Of a stretch of 64,000 nt of DNA, positions 20,503-31,310 are shown in pieces. The stretch covers positions 71,026,798 to 71,090,797 of the forward strand of contig NC_059501.1 of assembly GCF_914767665.1 (NCBI RefSeq). Reading direction: 5' to 3'. The first letter of the stretch is position 1, and every line of letters starts with the position of its first letter. Both the position numbers and the translations under genes were made by a program. The notes under the pieces were generated by a model that was given only the letters and a program-made list of their open reading frames with translations, ran no database searches and was not told the origin of the DNA. This DNA is from Harmonia axyridis (Eukaryota > Arthropoda > Insecta > Coleoptera > Coccinellidae).

Positions 20503-21357
20503 TAACGGGTGTTTTTTTTCGAGGTATATAACTTTGAGTTGGTATTACTGTTCAAGATGGCGACTGATTTAACAGCTGTCAAGTGATTTATTCTCAGTTT
20601 GGTTTGGCAATTCATCATGAATAGACTCAGGCCTGAACAACTCTTGCAAATAGTGCAATTTTATTTCGAAGAACAAAACTGCCGCATTTGGAGTGAAGCT
20701 AATCCTCAAGTATATGTCGAAACACCGTTATATCCAGAAAAACTGACTGTTTGGTGCGCTTTATGGGCTGGTGGAATCATTGGTCGGTACTTCTTCAAAA
20801 ACGATGATGGCCAGAACGTTACAGTCAATGGTGATCGGTATAGAGCCATGATTACTAACTTTTTCATTCCTGAATTGAACAACCATGATGTCCAGGAGCT
20901 GTGGTTCCAACTAGACGGCGCAATATGTCACACAGCTCGTGCCACAATCGATTTATTGAAAGACACGTTTGGTGACCGCCTAATTTCACGTTTTGGACCT
21001 GTGAATTGGCCTCCAAGATCTTGTGATTTAACACCGCCAGACAACTTTCTGTGGGGCTAATGTAAAGTCATTGGTCTATGCGGATAAGCCACAAACCCTT
21101 GACCATTTGGAAGACAACATTCGCCGTGTTATTGCCGATATACGGCCACAAATGTTGGTTAAAGTCATCGAAAATTGGACGTCCAGATTGGACTACATCC
21201 GAGCCAGCCGTGGCGGTCATATGCCAGAAATCATATTTAAAATGTAATGCCACAAGATTATCTTGCGGATTAATAAAATTGATGTCAATCGAATAATCCA
21301 TCGTTGTTTTATTGCAATTTGAAGTTCTATAGCTTTAAAAAAAACACCCTTCATATG
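20503..21357 (+). mobile_element. Tc3-like/mariner-family transposon, internally deleted (copy 1)
   Basis: Ends are mirror images: ACGGGTGTTTTTTTTCGAGG on the left (from about 20505) and TTTAAAAAAAACACCCTTCA on the right (to about 21353), with TA dinucleotides just outside, as expected for Tc1/mariner insertion. About 850 bp long, it carries a transposase missing its middle. A second, inverted copy with a different internal deletion lies at 46797-47727. Confidence 0.75.
20599..21246 (+). pseudogene. Tc3-like transposase, deletion derivative (copy 1)
   Basis: The frame starts with a short N-terminal piece (VWQFIMNRLRPEQLLQIVQF), then jumps to EEQNCRIWSEANPQVYVETP, so most of the DNA-binding region and the segment with the first catalytic Asp are gone. 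The rest is well preserved: LTVWCALWAGGIIGRYFF, NVTVNGDRYRAMITNFFIPE, LWFQLDGAICHTA (normally QQDGA.CHTA, so a Q-to-L change beside the second Asp) and RFGPVNWPPRSCDLTP. A frameshift at about 21055, after FLWG, sends the C-terminus (YADKPQTLDHLEDNIR ... SHMPEIIFKM in relatives, ending near 21246) into another frame. It cannot be active. Confidence 0.8.
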
Positions 21358-21527
21358 CAAAAACTCATCTGGAATTTTCTATAGTTTGAGATCCGAAGCT
21401 ACCTTGACAGTTTCTAGTTCTTTCTGTTAACAGAATCAAATTTCGAACCTCAGACCTCTCGTACACTGGCAATTTTTTAGTCTCGGAGATTTTATTACTT
21501 AGTAGCCTGGAAATTGCCTAGCTCTTT

Positions 21528-21860
21528 AGTAAAAATGATATTCCTGAAAATTTCATTAATGACTTGATTCGTGGGATGCAGTTATTTGAAAGAAGAGGTG
21601 GTCATACGGACTATTGAATTTGGATGCAGTTGTGGAATACCTATAATTAATCAAAAATAAATAATGATAACTTTAGATTTTCTTTCATTTTTTCTATTTT
21701 GTCTCATCCTGCATAAAGCAAAAAGTAACGAACGAAGACTTTCAACGAATAAATTGCAGTTAAAATGGAGGAAAATATTCATCTCATTTTCAGAACACAG
21801 ATTGTTTATTTGTTGGGAAACCTAGGGGGGAGAAGACTTTTGACGATGTATGTATATTGA
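21528..21860 (+). mobile_element. Tc1-like transposon 3' end (copy B)
   Basis: Matches copy A (about 1685-2052) from ATTCCTGAAAATTTCATTAA through GAAAGAAGAGGTGGTCATAC to the end region GACTTTTGACGATGTATG (about 21838-21855). Only the last codons of the transposase and the 3' untranslated part are kept. Confidence 0.65.
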
Positions 21861-21869
21861 ATTGAAAAT

Positions 21870-23335
21870 TCCCAATGTATTATAAAACGTTGATCTTCAT
21901 GAAACTTCCTGAATATCGAATCGAAAATAGGATTAAGCAGAAATCCACTAATAGGTCTCAGATCAGGGTTTCGAAGTTCATACGATATTTATAGGAAAAT
22001 TCAATATGAAATTGAACAAGTTTACAAAATCTCCTGACTTCACTTTACCATTTTTCTCATTTTTTCAAGATTGCTGTTTATTCAATTATTGCTCTATACG
22101 TAGTACGATAAACAAAAAAAATCAGGACTTTACGTTATATGAGTTCCAACATAGTTGAGTTAGTTTTCAACGAAATGTACATTTCGTTTATCAAAATTTA
22201 AAAGTTTAAAACAGCTACATTTTGTTTCGGCTCTGTTGTATCATTCTATGTTTCCAGATCATTTAAAGTTGCATGTTAATTGTATATGTCAGAACAGAAT
22301 GTGATTTCTAAGGTACATATTCTCTCTAAAACAAAGAAATATAAGCAAGTTTTTACCTAATATGTATATGTGTTTATATGACCGACTAAAGAATATTGAA
22401 GTATCCCAATTAAGAAATTATAAAATATTGATTAGGTAAGTCCTTTGAACCAAATTTGTAAAGGCCCAGTGAAAGCACGATTATTGGTCTACTCGTGATA
22501 TATAATGAAATAGCATACAAGAGACATAACCATAAATACTTGTAGTAACGTTATTTCATGTTTAAAGTGTAATTTTGTTAATAAATTTATGTAAATATTT
22601 TTTTTTTTTGGTAATTTTTGAAATTGAATGTCTTTTTATGGAGACGTCGCCGTCGGTCTAGTAAGCAGTAACAAAACCCAACGTCTAAACAAAAAATAAC
22701 TTGAATAATTCAGAATGTTGGATCGCGGAAATATAATTGTCGCCTCCACTACTCAAATGAAGTGTATGAACATCCTAAACATTACATCACAAAAGCTTTT
22801 TGAATTAATGATCGAGTATCGCTATAATGCGTAGGTATAGCTATCGCCAGCAAATTGATGAATGATTAACTCTATCTACGACTGAGATAAATTGATTTCT
22901 AAACACCTTTTGGATATTAATATTGTCTTGAAATTAGAGATGATACAAAAGATAATTCTCATTCTGTCAGTGACCGTGCCTGAAAATGAAGGTCAATCTT
23001 CTATTGGTTTATTACTTCCAATATTATTAACTTATAAGGCTGTAGAAAAATCTCCAAATTTTTACATTTTCGTTCTGAAAGATATTAAACATTGATTTCT
23101 AAAACTTGTATAATTTCTAATTCTAAGTTCAAAAATGCAGGCGATGCCGTTTCCAAGTTTGAAGAACCAATATATTATCATACCTTACTGATTTTTGTAC
23201 CAAATATTTGATAAAAATAGCTCCAGAGTATTTGTAAAATCTCGACAGGGGGATTGAATATGCTACCTTACCCTTCAATAATTTATCAATTAGAAATTAT
23301 TAATGAACAATTTTATTTGTCAAAAATATTAAACT
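21870..23335. other. no gene recognised
   Basis: AT-rich. A 67-codon frame at 22892-23095 has no domain. A GC-richer patch GACGTCGCCGTCGGTC at about 22643 stands alone. No repeat pair noted. Confidence 0.5.
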
Positions 23336-23641
23336 TTGGCTTTTCTCTCTTTTTCAGACATTCCTTCTACCTCTTACTGGTCTATCTCAGTGTTATTCAC
23401 CTCTGGTGAAGCATTGAGCCCTACACAACAGGTGGCTGTATACCAGAGAAAAAGTTGTTGTGTAATTCCTAATTACATCGTGCCGCTGTCAGCTGATGTT
23501 TGCTTTAAAAATAAATTCTTATGGGAATGTCATCCTCGATCACTTGTGGTTCTTCTGGGCTTTTTCATATTAGTCGAGAGCCATCCTTGTAAGAGGTTTG
23601 TGAGTTCTTTCGCTTTATTGAATATCTTCGCACTTACTTAG
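23336..23641 (+). other. unassigned 101-codon open frame
   Basis: Open frame with a more balanced base composition than its flanks, including QQVAVYQRKSCCVIPNY and FLWECHPRSLVVLLGFF. It directly precedes a LINE fragment on the same strand, so either strand could be a decayed retroelement part. I do not recognise a domain and do not assign a function. Confidence 0.2.
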
Positions 23642-23689
23642 TTCTATTAGGTGGTCTTCAAGGAATAGAATTTGATCCTCATGAATTCA

Positions 23690-24275
23690 TTCGTTGCTGA
23701 CGAATCAAGGTACATTTACTGATTGTCTCAGAGTGTCATTCTACATGACTTGAAGGATCTGCAGAAGTATCCTCCAAGCCAGGCCTAAGTCATGACTTGC
23801 CGGATGGTGAATTTGTAGAGAAGAAGCTTGAAGGAAAGAGACATTTTGCTCTCTAGATAATTAACATACATGTGCAAACCATATATTTACTTAATGGTGA
23901 AACAAAGTCAGCAATGAGCAGAATTTACCCACTCATAGAAAGAAAGAACCAAATGATCCAAAATTCGAAACTGAGAGTGATCAAGTCAATTGCAAGACCT
24001 CAACTAAACTTTGGATTGGCAGAATAGGGCTATGAAGACAAAAGCCAATCAGAAAGTTCCAGCCGCTGAAAATAAACTGCCAAGAGCTACCATGAATATA
24101 CCGTGGTGCGAACGAAGCCATCAAAGCTATAGGGACCAAGAATGGAAAGCCTATAGGGTTTTTGAAGAAGCAAGCGACAATTTGAATGTCCACTTGAAGA
24201 AACTAGTTGACTGCAACGAGCTTGTTCATTCACACGCCTTTCGCGTCAATAGAACTGTCATTGTTGTCTGTTAGT
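23690..24275 (+). pseudogene. jockey-like LINE reverse transcriptase C-terminal fragment
   Basis: Plus-strand frames read KSAMSRIYPLIERKNQM (about 23905-23955), then IKSIARPQLNFGLAE (about 23980-24025). After a frame change the text is ATMNIPWCERSHQSY (about 24085-24130) and ends in NVHLKKLVDCNELVHS (about 24185-24230). This is the thumb and C-terminal region of jockey-type LINEs (family: LxxxNKxxLYKxILRPxxxYGxxxWG ... LRxIxxAPWYVRN). At least one stop (after FGLAE) and one frameshift. No palm motif remains. Confidence 0.6.
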
Positions 24276-24279
24276 TTTT

Positions 24280-25392
24280 CCAGATGAGTGGTTCTGATGA
24301 TGAGATCCCCTTGAATTCGGCAAAAACATTCGAGTGGTTATTAAACACTAATTCAACACATTATAAAAAAACTGATTTTCAACCAAGTCTGCACGAAGCT
24401 GAAATTTTTTTTCTCAATTCGGTTGGATCTGTACTGTTGTCACTAAAATATTGAGTTTTTTTCGATATCATTCCTGAATTATCTCATCAGTAGCTTTTAA
24501 AATGACTCATAAAAAAAACTAAAATTTTTGCTCCATAGTAGAAAAAAATTGAGTATTTGACATCTGAAAACATCAATGTTCATCAGTTGAGTTCAAATTT
24601 ATTTTTAGTGATTTTTTCCATCATCTTGTTATTGACGCTGCGACAGTCATTAGAACGTAATTGATTTCCTTTGTCGTATTTCATTATCCAACTAGGTACA
24701 ATTCGTTGATTTTTGACTTCTCACGATAAAGCACGTTTCACGTGAATGGGTGATGATGTTTTTTTCGATATTACATTTTCAATTTTTTTTTCGTATATAC
24801 ATACGTATACATGACGCGTGCTATGATGATACTCCATCATTTTTGTACTTTATCAAGATTTTTGCATAGTTAATGAACAGCTCATCCGTACGATGTGAGT
24901 CATGAAATGAAAAAAATTTTCCTACCATTACAACATAAGGAAGTAGGTATCTAAACATATTGAATAAAATAAAACCTAGGAATTTAGAATTAGAGCCACA
25001 GAATATTATATTCCATTGATACTGTGATTGGGATATTTCTAAGAAATCATAATACATAAGTATATAATATCAAAAAATACAAATAAAATTAATACCTATT
25101 AAATTAATTCAAACTCTTTTGATGGATCTAAGTTTAACTCGAATGGTATTGATGATTCAATGAAAAATACTTATAGTCTTGATGAACTATTGTTTTCTCC
25201 TAATAATTGATCAACAACAATTTTTTCAAATTCATTCGAATATACTTGAATTGATGACAAAAAAAATCCAATTTGTATCATATTTCATTAAAATGGCATG
25301 AAAGGGTTCAAAATACTACAATTAAATATTACTCATAGGCTATCAGAAATATATTAGGCAAGCTTTTAACTCAAGCTCGTACTTTTTTTATC
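24280..25392. other. no gene recognised
   Basis: AT-rich spacer, no long frames of interest. A hammerhead-like core word on the minus strand near 24455-24493 was examined and rejected. Confidence 0.5.
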
Positions 25393-25789
25393 AGAAATAT
25401 CAGGGCCCCCGCAAGGGCCATCAACGCCCGCGTGCCGAAAATATTTTGGCGCCCCTTAAAGGGGGGAAGTGGAGAAAAACGTCGCAGGATAATCGGCAAA
25501 AAATGTTTCAGTTTTTGTTAGGAATTTATTTGTAGAAGGGTTAAAAAAACTATCAGCAACCTTTATTGGATGCTTCAAGAACTTTATGCTGTCAGTTGTT
25601 GCATAATACATTTTTTAAATTTTTCATTATTTTATTCAAGCATTCGATCAAAACCGCATTTTATTTTAATTTTGTAATGAAACTGCAGAGTTTTCAAAAC
25701 CTGAGCTTTATTCTTCTTTAATCTATTCATAAATATATAAACCAAACAATAAACAAATAACAAATAAAATATTCAATTGAAGGATAAAA

Positions 25790-26215
25790 TTGAATGGATG
25801 TTTTTCTAGATTTGGCTGCTGCGAATTCTTTTAATATATCATCAAAATCAATTTTATCGAGTATCTCTTGCTCTATAGCTAAGATGGCCAAACCAGATAA
25901 TCTTTCTTGTGACAATCTGACAATCATCAAAAGTGTCGCTTGTAGTCGTAGTTGTTAGGATGGCCGACTCTACAGAGGCTAGATTTTCAATACTTGTTAA
26001 TGTAGATGGTTCACATGTTGCAGAAGATGGCGATGGCGCCGCTTTAGAAACTGTAATTTCTTCTCCCTCTATCGTTTCAGTATTAGAACATACTCCCAGC
26101 CATCTTCTCCCTTTGTTGAAGTCTAGCTTTTTTTTGCTGTCGAAATTTTGCACCAGAAGGTCGTTTTCTCTTGTATGGCTCCTAGAATTTAAGAAAAACT
26201 CGATCCAAAATTGGT
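25790..26215 (-). pseudogene. ZMYM-like hAT transposase, both termini only
   Basis: Minus strand. The N-terminal motif KRKRPSGAKFRQQKKARLQQ lies at about 26120-26185, in the frame beside the long open frame. The C-terminal block LSQERLSGLAILAIEQEI then IDFDDILKEFAAAKSRK (about 25800-25915) is the hAT dimerisation-domain end of ZMYM1-like proteins. Between them only ~190 bp remain where a full protein needs roughly 2 kb, so zinc finger and catalytic core are deleted. The apparent 125-codon frame at 25854-26231 is mainly a shadow that links the two ends in the wrong register. No function expected apart from serving as a substrate. Confidence 0.75.
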
Positions 26216-26434
26216 AAGGACATTCACCCATGATTTACTTTGCGCCATCTCTTTGAGAATAACCCGTATGTTTTCATTTTTATGAATTTAAACCTTAAAT
26301 CCGAGCCTTTAAACCTAAACGGAGTTAATATTAATAATAATAATAAGTTAAGACCGATCTGAAGCACATACCCTGTTCCTGTTATAATAATTAATTTTTG
26401 GCAAAGGTGAAATATAATTTTTTTAGAATGTCAA

Positions 26435-26949
26435 ACGGCTACGAACATCAAATAAATAATACAGATCCAGGGTGCATATTAAAAAAAAAAATTAAGTATA
26501 ATATGATGGTGGCCCAGGTAACAAATTCAAAATATCAAAGTCGATTCAATTTTTTCACGATTACAAACAATACTTCCCTATTTGAAGCAAATAAAAATAA
26601 AATTATAGTATATAGGTATGGGCTAATTTAGGATGTGCACGTTTTAAACAGAAAAAAAATTATCGAATTTTATAGACTAATAGAAATGCTACGGCTACGA
26701 ACATCAAATAAATAATACAGATCCAGGGTGCATATTAAAAAAAAAAAATTAAGTATAATATGATGGTGGCCCCAGGTAACAAATTCAAAATATCAAAGTC
26801 GATTCAATTTTTTCACGATTACAAACAATACTTCCCTATTTGAAGCAAATAAAAATAAAATTATAGTATATAGGTATGGGCTAATTTAGGATGTGCACGT
26901 TTTTAAACAGAAAAAAAATTATCGAATTTTATAGACTAATAGAAATGCT
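26435..26949. repeat. 256-bp tandem duplication inside the hAT element
   Basis: Two head-to-tail copies, 26435-26690 and 26691-26949, nearly identical. Both begin ACGGCTACGAACATCAAATA and end TAGACTAATAGAAATGCT; differences are mostly in A/C homopolymer lengths. The 77-codon frame at 26398-26631 is a chance frame within it. Confidence 0.9.
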
Positions 26950-27662
26950 AATACTATAATAATAATATATGTGGATAGGTACTTACCATTTCATAAAATT
27001 TAATTGAATCACAACAAGAAACAGTAAAACAAACCATAATTACACAAAATACAAATCTTTCCAATTATCTGAGTATTTTAATTTTTTGCGTCTTGACCTC
27101 AACCCCTAAACGTTTCGAAACAAAATAACTATTCTTTGGATAGGTTTCTGCTGTTATAGCATAGCAAGCAGATTATGGTAGTTTCAGAAATTCTCTGTAA
27201 CCTGTAGTATTTTTCCTACAGATGGTGGCGAAAGTTTCAGTAATTCCCCTGGCTAAAAGCTATTGCTTCGGTATTTATGATTGTTTATGTGTACCATAGG
27301 CGTTTTAGTGAAGATCGAAGAAATGGTTCCCGCCGTCCGGTGCAGGTGGTCCATTAAAAATCCCGTACCGTAAGGGATGATTATTTATGATTTGTTTACT
27401 CGAAAAGAATCGTATAATTGCAATCTGTGGCCGAGGTTATTTTATGGGGATTGCGACGTTCGGGTTCGGGAACTTGTTTGGATGTGTAAAAGATGTCTTT
27501 GCACGTTGAAAATTGTTGAAAAAATAAAAAAAAAAATTTTTCAAAAACCTTTGGTCTTTCGGTTTTTCATGCGGTCTATAAGAGATTTTGGCGCCCCTTC
27601 AGAGTGGCGCCCGCGTGCGGTGCACGCGTTGAACGCGCGGTTGCGGGGGCCCTGAGAAATAT

Positions 27663-28399
27663 TTGTGTAACAATAGGACAAAATAAGTTACTCAACTCAG
27701 TATTATATACTTACTATATAAATATACTTACTCAACGAAAGAAAATACTAATACTTTCAATCTTTTGTGAGTTATCGGATTTTCAATATCGGTAGGATTG
27801 TGAGGCCATTAAAATGCTTTAAGGTAAGACCTTTAGGTGTTCATCTGAAAAGGATTTCAATTTATGACCTTTTGCTACCTTCAATAAAATTATGATATAT
27901 CTTCAACTTTTATAACTTTCTATCAGGGCCAAATTCTTCAATAAATTTCACTTACAAGGTACACAAAACATCACTTCCTATTTTATTGCATTGAAGGTAA
28001 CTAAATCACATTTTTTGAATAATATTAAAAGAATTTATGATTGAGGAAATTCTCTTCTTCACCGGAACTCAGATTCATATTTTTATAGAACACAAGATAT
28101 TTATATACTATTGGAAATAACATAACATTTTCCTGGCTAATCAGAATCTATAAAACCAAAATAATTATTTCATAAATCATAAACATGACCTAGGAGCTCA
28201 TTGAAGTTGTTGTAGTGAATGTCAAACATGTACTTGACTTTGAATACAGCTGAAGCGTGATTTTAGCTCTATGCAACAATTCATTCAGAGTCTGAAAAGA
28301 CGATGTATATTAAATATATCTCAATTGTTCATAAAATTATTGACTTGATAGTGTTCCAGAATAGTAGGTACTCGTGTATTTTGACTTACATCAACTGTT
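27663..28399. other. no gene recognised
   Basis: AT-rich sequence without recognisable genes or repeats. Confidence 0.5.
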
Positions 28400-28965
28400 T
28401 AAGTGACATTTTGAGCGCCGAGAGACTGAAGCATTCGCCAGTGTGACTTTATTTGTAGTTTTATCACATTTCTATGAAATCTATTGGTAGATTTTGGCAG
28501 TTGCAGAAATATATAAGTGCTCTTACAGTTGCAAAAACCCGCAATAGGTTAGGCGACAAATCTATAAGATGCCTCATGTGTCTTAGATACTGGATGGAAA
28601 ATTATGTAACAAACAAAGCCTGCAGGTTTCTCAATATCAAGAAACTTAATTTTTTTATTATTTTTATTTTGTTATGATTCATAATGATTTAATTCATGTT
28701 TCTATTTCAAAAGAGTTGATATTTTCGGTTCTTTTATACAATAAGCTTAATAAATAAAAGTATTTTTTGCAAGGTTCTTTCTCATTTCATCCTTTTGTTA
28801 TTGATGTGACACCACACAATAAAAGAGCTAAAAATCAAGTAGCCTGATATGATTCAAGTACTTGATAAATAAATACTTGACTTGACTTAAGATTGAAAAA
28901 CTACTACTTGACTCGAGCTTGACTTGAAATCAAGTCAAAATCAAGCCAAGCCGCGAATCTCTAGC
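28400..28965 (+). mobile_element. CAAGT-rich hAT-like element (copy 2)
   Basis: Shares the block ACTGAAGCATTCGCCAGTGT...GTAGATTTTGGCAG (28424-28500) and the terminal ACTTGA/CAAGT cluster (28835-28955) with the element at 10783-11735. Here the central part is continuous and encodes text like the hAT dimerisation domain. The right end reads CAAGCCAAGCCGCGAATCTCTAG (28938-28960). The left end is not resolved. Confidence 0.55.
28474..28677 (+). pseudogene. hAT transposase C-terminal fragment
   Basis: The frame contains VAKTRNRLGDKSIRCLMCLRYW (split here as VAKTRNRLGDK and SIRCLMCLRYW), which fits the hAT dimerisation-domain pattern RNRL..+.+++L+CL+. The preceding SAPSERLFS-type segment appears decayed in a neighbouring frame (SAERLKHSP, about 28412-28438). 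Only this tail survives. It supports assigning the CAAGT-rich elements to hAT. Confidence 0.45.
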
Positions 28966-29107
28966 GGAGCGAAACAACCTTATGTTGTTTTTAAGAATCA
29001 AGGATGAAACATAAAGAGGCAGCCAGCTGACTGGGTCGAATTGCCGCCCTTCAAAAAGAGGCGCCTGAAACGTCCACTTTACTGTTTCACCTTTAACACC
29101 GGCCCTG
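28966..29107 (-). mobile_element. fragment of a CAGGG-ended hAT-type MITE
   Basis: Read on the minus strand from 29107 it starts CAGGGCCGGTGTTAAAGG and continues GTGAAACAGT...GTTTCAGGCGCCT...GGGCGGCAATTCG.CCCAGTC. The same ordered words occur in the complete element at 37557-38044, which begins CAGGGATGGCGTTGAAACAG. This copy is truncated beside the CAAGT-rich element. Confidence 0.6.
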
Positions 29108-29109
29108 CG

Positions 29110-29995
29110 TAGAAAGAGCACTCAAAAACATACACGTACGGTATGGAATAGGTTAGTTAGACACCGATCGCAATAAACATAATCTTGATGATTTCGAAAA
29201 GGTTATCCTCACCAATTCTTCATTTTTGTTTTTCCAAGGGGACCAAATTGAAATTTGATCACTTTGGAATAATACCCAGAAAATATACAAAAAAATTGCT
29301 GCATTTATAACACCTCAATTTCGGACGTGATCTTTACAAAAGAAATTTTTTCACGGTGGTATCAGAACACCATACAAAATTTTGGGTGTATGGTCATTTC
29401 TGGTCATTCACGAGGTCGATGACAACAAATCTTTAAAACTCCAATAAAATCAAAAAGCATTAATTGAATTGATTTATTTGGATTATTGACGCTCGAAGAA
29501 ATTATGGACGATAATAGCGCTATAAAACTGCCACAACATCAATCGTATCATCAACACGAAGCAGTTGTTTCAAACATAAAAAAAAAACATCCAATTTAGT
29601 AGGCGCTTATAGTGAGAAACAAAATTTATGATATTTACTAATAAAGACATATCCTTATCTCATTAAGTGGGGAAATCCAGAAATTTCCCAAATGTGGGAT
29701 TAAGCATCAACAATTCTATTCCCACCGTAAATATGTACCGAAGTAAAAAAGAATATGTTCAAGAAACTTTCATGGCCTCGACTTTTTTTTGGACAATAAA
29801 AGATTATAAAATATTGAGGTTTCCCATTAAAGCATTAGCACATTTGTGAGCACCTCTTTTCAATTGAATATACGCAGTACACGGAAGTCTCTTATTGAAG
29901 GTGCTCAACTTGAATCGACCTTAATCTGCATCTTTAGATCAGAAACTTTTAAGGTATAAGGACATTTTAGAGAAAAATAACGGATATGATCGAAT
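29110..29995. other. no gene recognised
   Basis: AT-rich sequence. A 60-codon frame at 29667-29849 has no domain. No repeat pair seen. Confidence 0.5.
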
Positions 29996-30029
29996 TTATA
30001 CGAAGTGAGCTGCAACGTAAAAAATTATA

Positions 30030-30775
30030 AGAAAAGCACTAAAGTCAGATGCTTTGAGCGCTAGTTCCTTCAAACGCCAATTGCACCCATGGAGGCCACA
30101 GAATTGGTAATTTTCTTTCGATTCAATTACGAAGATTTTAAGCAGCAATTTTTTTATAAACTGGCGAAATAAACAGAACATTGACTTATAATGCTCAAAT
30201 TTGGTATTGATAGTTGTAACAATTTGAAAAAAAAAATCTCTAGAGGGCGTCGGGAAATCGGCATTTTGCTGGGGCAGCAAATATTGCATTTTCTACTTTT
30301 TCCAAGAAATCCGCATTCTTAGAAGAATGTACGAACAATTTTTTTCAATTTGCAACGAATGCGTGGCCGCATTCGAATTTGAAACAATGGTTCATCTTCA
30401 TTATCAACAGAATTTTAAAGCATTTTATGAAGTCGAAACTCAGCAGAAGAACCTGAAACCACAGATCCCGCTCTAGAGGTGCGGCAAATATTGAAGGGCG
30501 GCATTTTCTTTTTTTCACGAGAAATTTTTGAACTAATTTTTTAAATTTCAACTTATTTCACACATGATTTATTTTGTCAAATTCGCTAATCTCAAACATC
30601 TTTGCATCAAGAGGTCTGCAACATCTATTCGTTTGTTGTTATACCTAGTGTTGGGCGTGGGCGCATTCGAATTAAAAATAATTGTCCCACTGTTTTACAC
30701 AATCTTAAAAGAATTAACGAAATGTTCGAGCGTTTTATACAGTAGGAATTGAGCAGAAAAATCTGAAACCTAAAT
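30030..30775. repeat. diverged direct repeats with GGCGGCA / GCGCATTCGAATT words
   Basis: GCGTGGCCGCATTCGAATTTGAAA (about 30360-30385) and GCGTGGGCGCATTCGAATTAAAAA (about 30655-30680) each lead, about 100 bp later, to GAGCAGAA-like and CTGAAACC words, so two diverged copies lie in direct order. Words GGGGCAGCAAATATTG and GTGCGGCAAATATTGAAGGG suggest a decayed hAT-type MITE. Low certainty. Confidence 0.35.
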
Positions 30776-30939
30776 TCATTTCATATAATTCATAATTCAT
30801 TTATTAGAATTATGTAGAGCACGTTTATTGTTGATTCCATTCCACGTTTCCTACGCATCATCTATTCTATTTAAATTTAAATCCATAAGAAATACTCAAT
30901 ATATTTTTCATGTACTTCTCATAAAAAATGAGTGAAATT

Positions 30940-31310
30940 TTTACACTCTAAATCTCTGAATACCACAGACAAGTCCCTCTCAAACCTTCAATTTCTTGTG
31001 TTGGAATGCATAGAATCCAAAAAAATTGAATAACAAAAATTCGTCCAGAAGTTTTCTCGAAAACTGAAAGTGCAGCTTGCATAAAATTTGGTACAAAATT
31101 CCATTGTTGTACTGCATTGATCCTATACGAGCTCGGGAACACGGTGCATGATTTTTAAAGAAAAAAATTTTTTTTGGAAAAAAATTGAGTAATCCAAAAA
31201 ACAAAATTAATTTTTCAGAAACTTAGAAAAACATAAAAATAGAATTGAAAAAATTAGTTGCGCATTTTTATAGTTTCAAATTCGATTTTTTCAATATTTA
31301 AGCATGCATC
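30940..31310. repeat. interspersed repeat, related to 58505-58760
   Basis: Shares with 58505-58760, in the same orientation, the words ATTTGGTACAAAA, CATTGATCC, AAGAAAA, AAAATTAATTT, AACT.AGAAAAACATA and TATAGTTTC at similar spacing. Non-coding and diverged; class unknown. Confidence 0.5.

Larger units (their letters stand above)
25401..27654 (-). mobile_element. complete non-autonomous hAT element, 2254 bp
   Basis: Terminal inverted repeats are perfect over 14 bp: CAGGGCCCCCGCAA at 25401-25414 and its complement TTGCGGGGGCCCTG at 27641-27654. They are flanked by an exact 8-bp target duplication AGAAATAT (25393-25400 and 27655-27662), the hAT hallmark. Subterminal regions are GC-rich and similar (GCGCCCCTTAAAGGGG versus GGCGCCCCTTCAGAGTGGCG). 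The minus strand retains just the first and last bits of a ZMYM-like transposase, so this is an internal-deletion derivative that would need an enzyme made elsewhere. Intact ends and duplications point to a relatively young insertion. Confidence 0.9.

Noticed and set aside
24455..24493. Second hammerhead ribozyme (minus strand)
   Set aside because: CTGATGA, a GATA/TATC stem II and GAAA are present by eye, but there is no stem I partner and no properly placed GUH cleavage triplet closing stem III. Probably chance.
25854..26231. 125-codon protein on the minus strand
   Set aside because: The real hAT N-terminal motif (KRPSGAKFRQQKKAR) is in the neighbouring frame. This open frame is mostly a shadow across a deletion junction.
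26398..26631. 77-codon protein
   Set aside because: Falls in a tandemly duplicated AT-rich segment of a non-autonomous hAT element; the second copy does not keep the frame.
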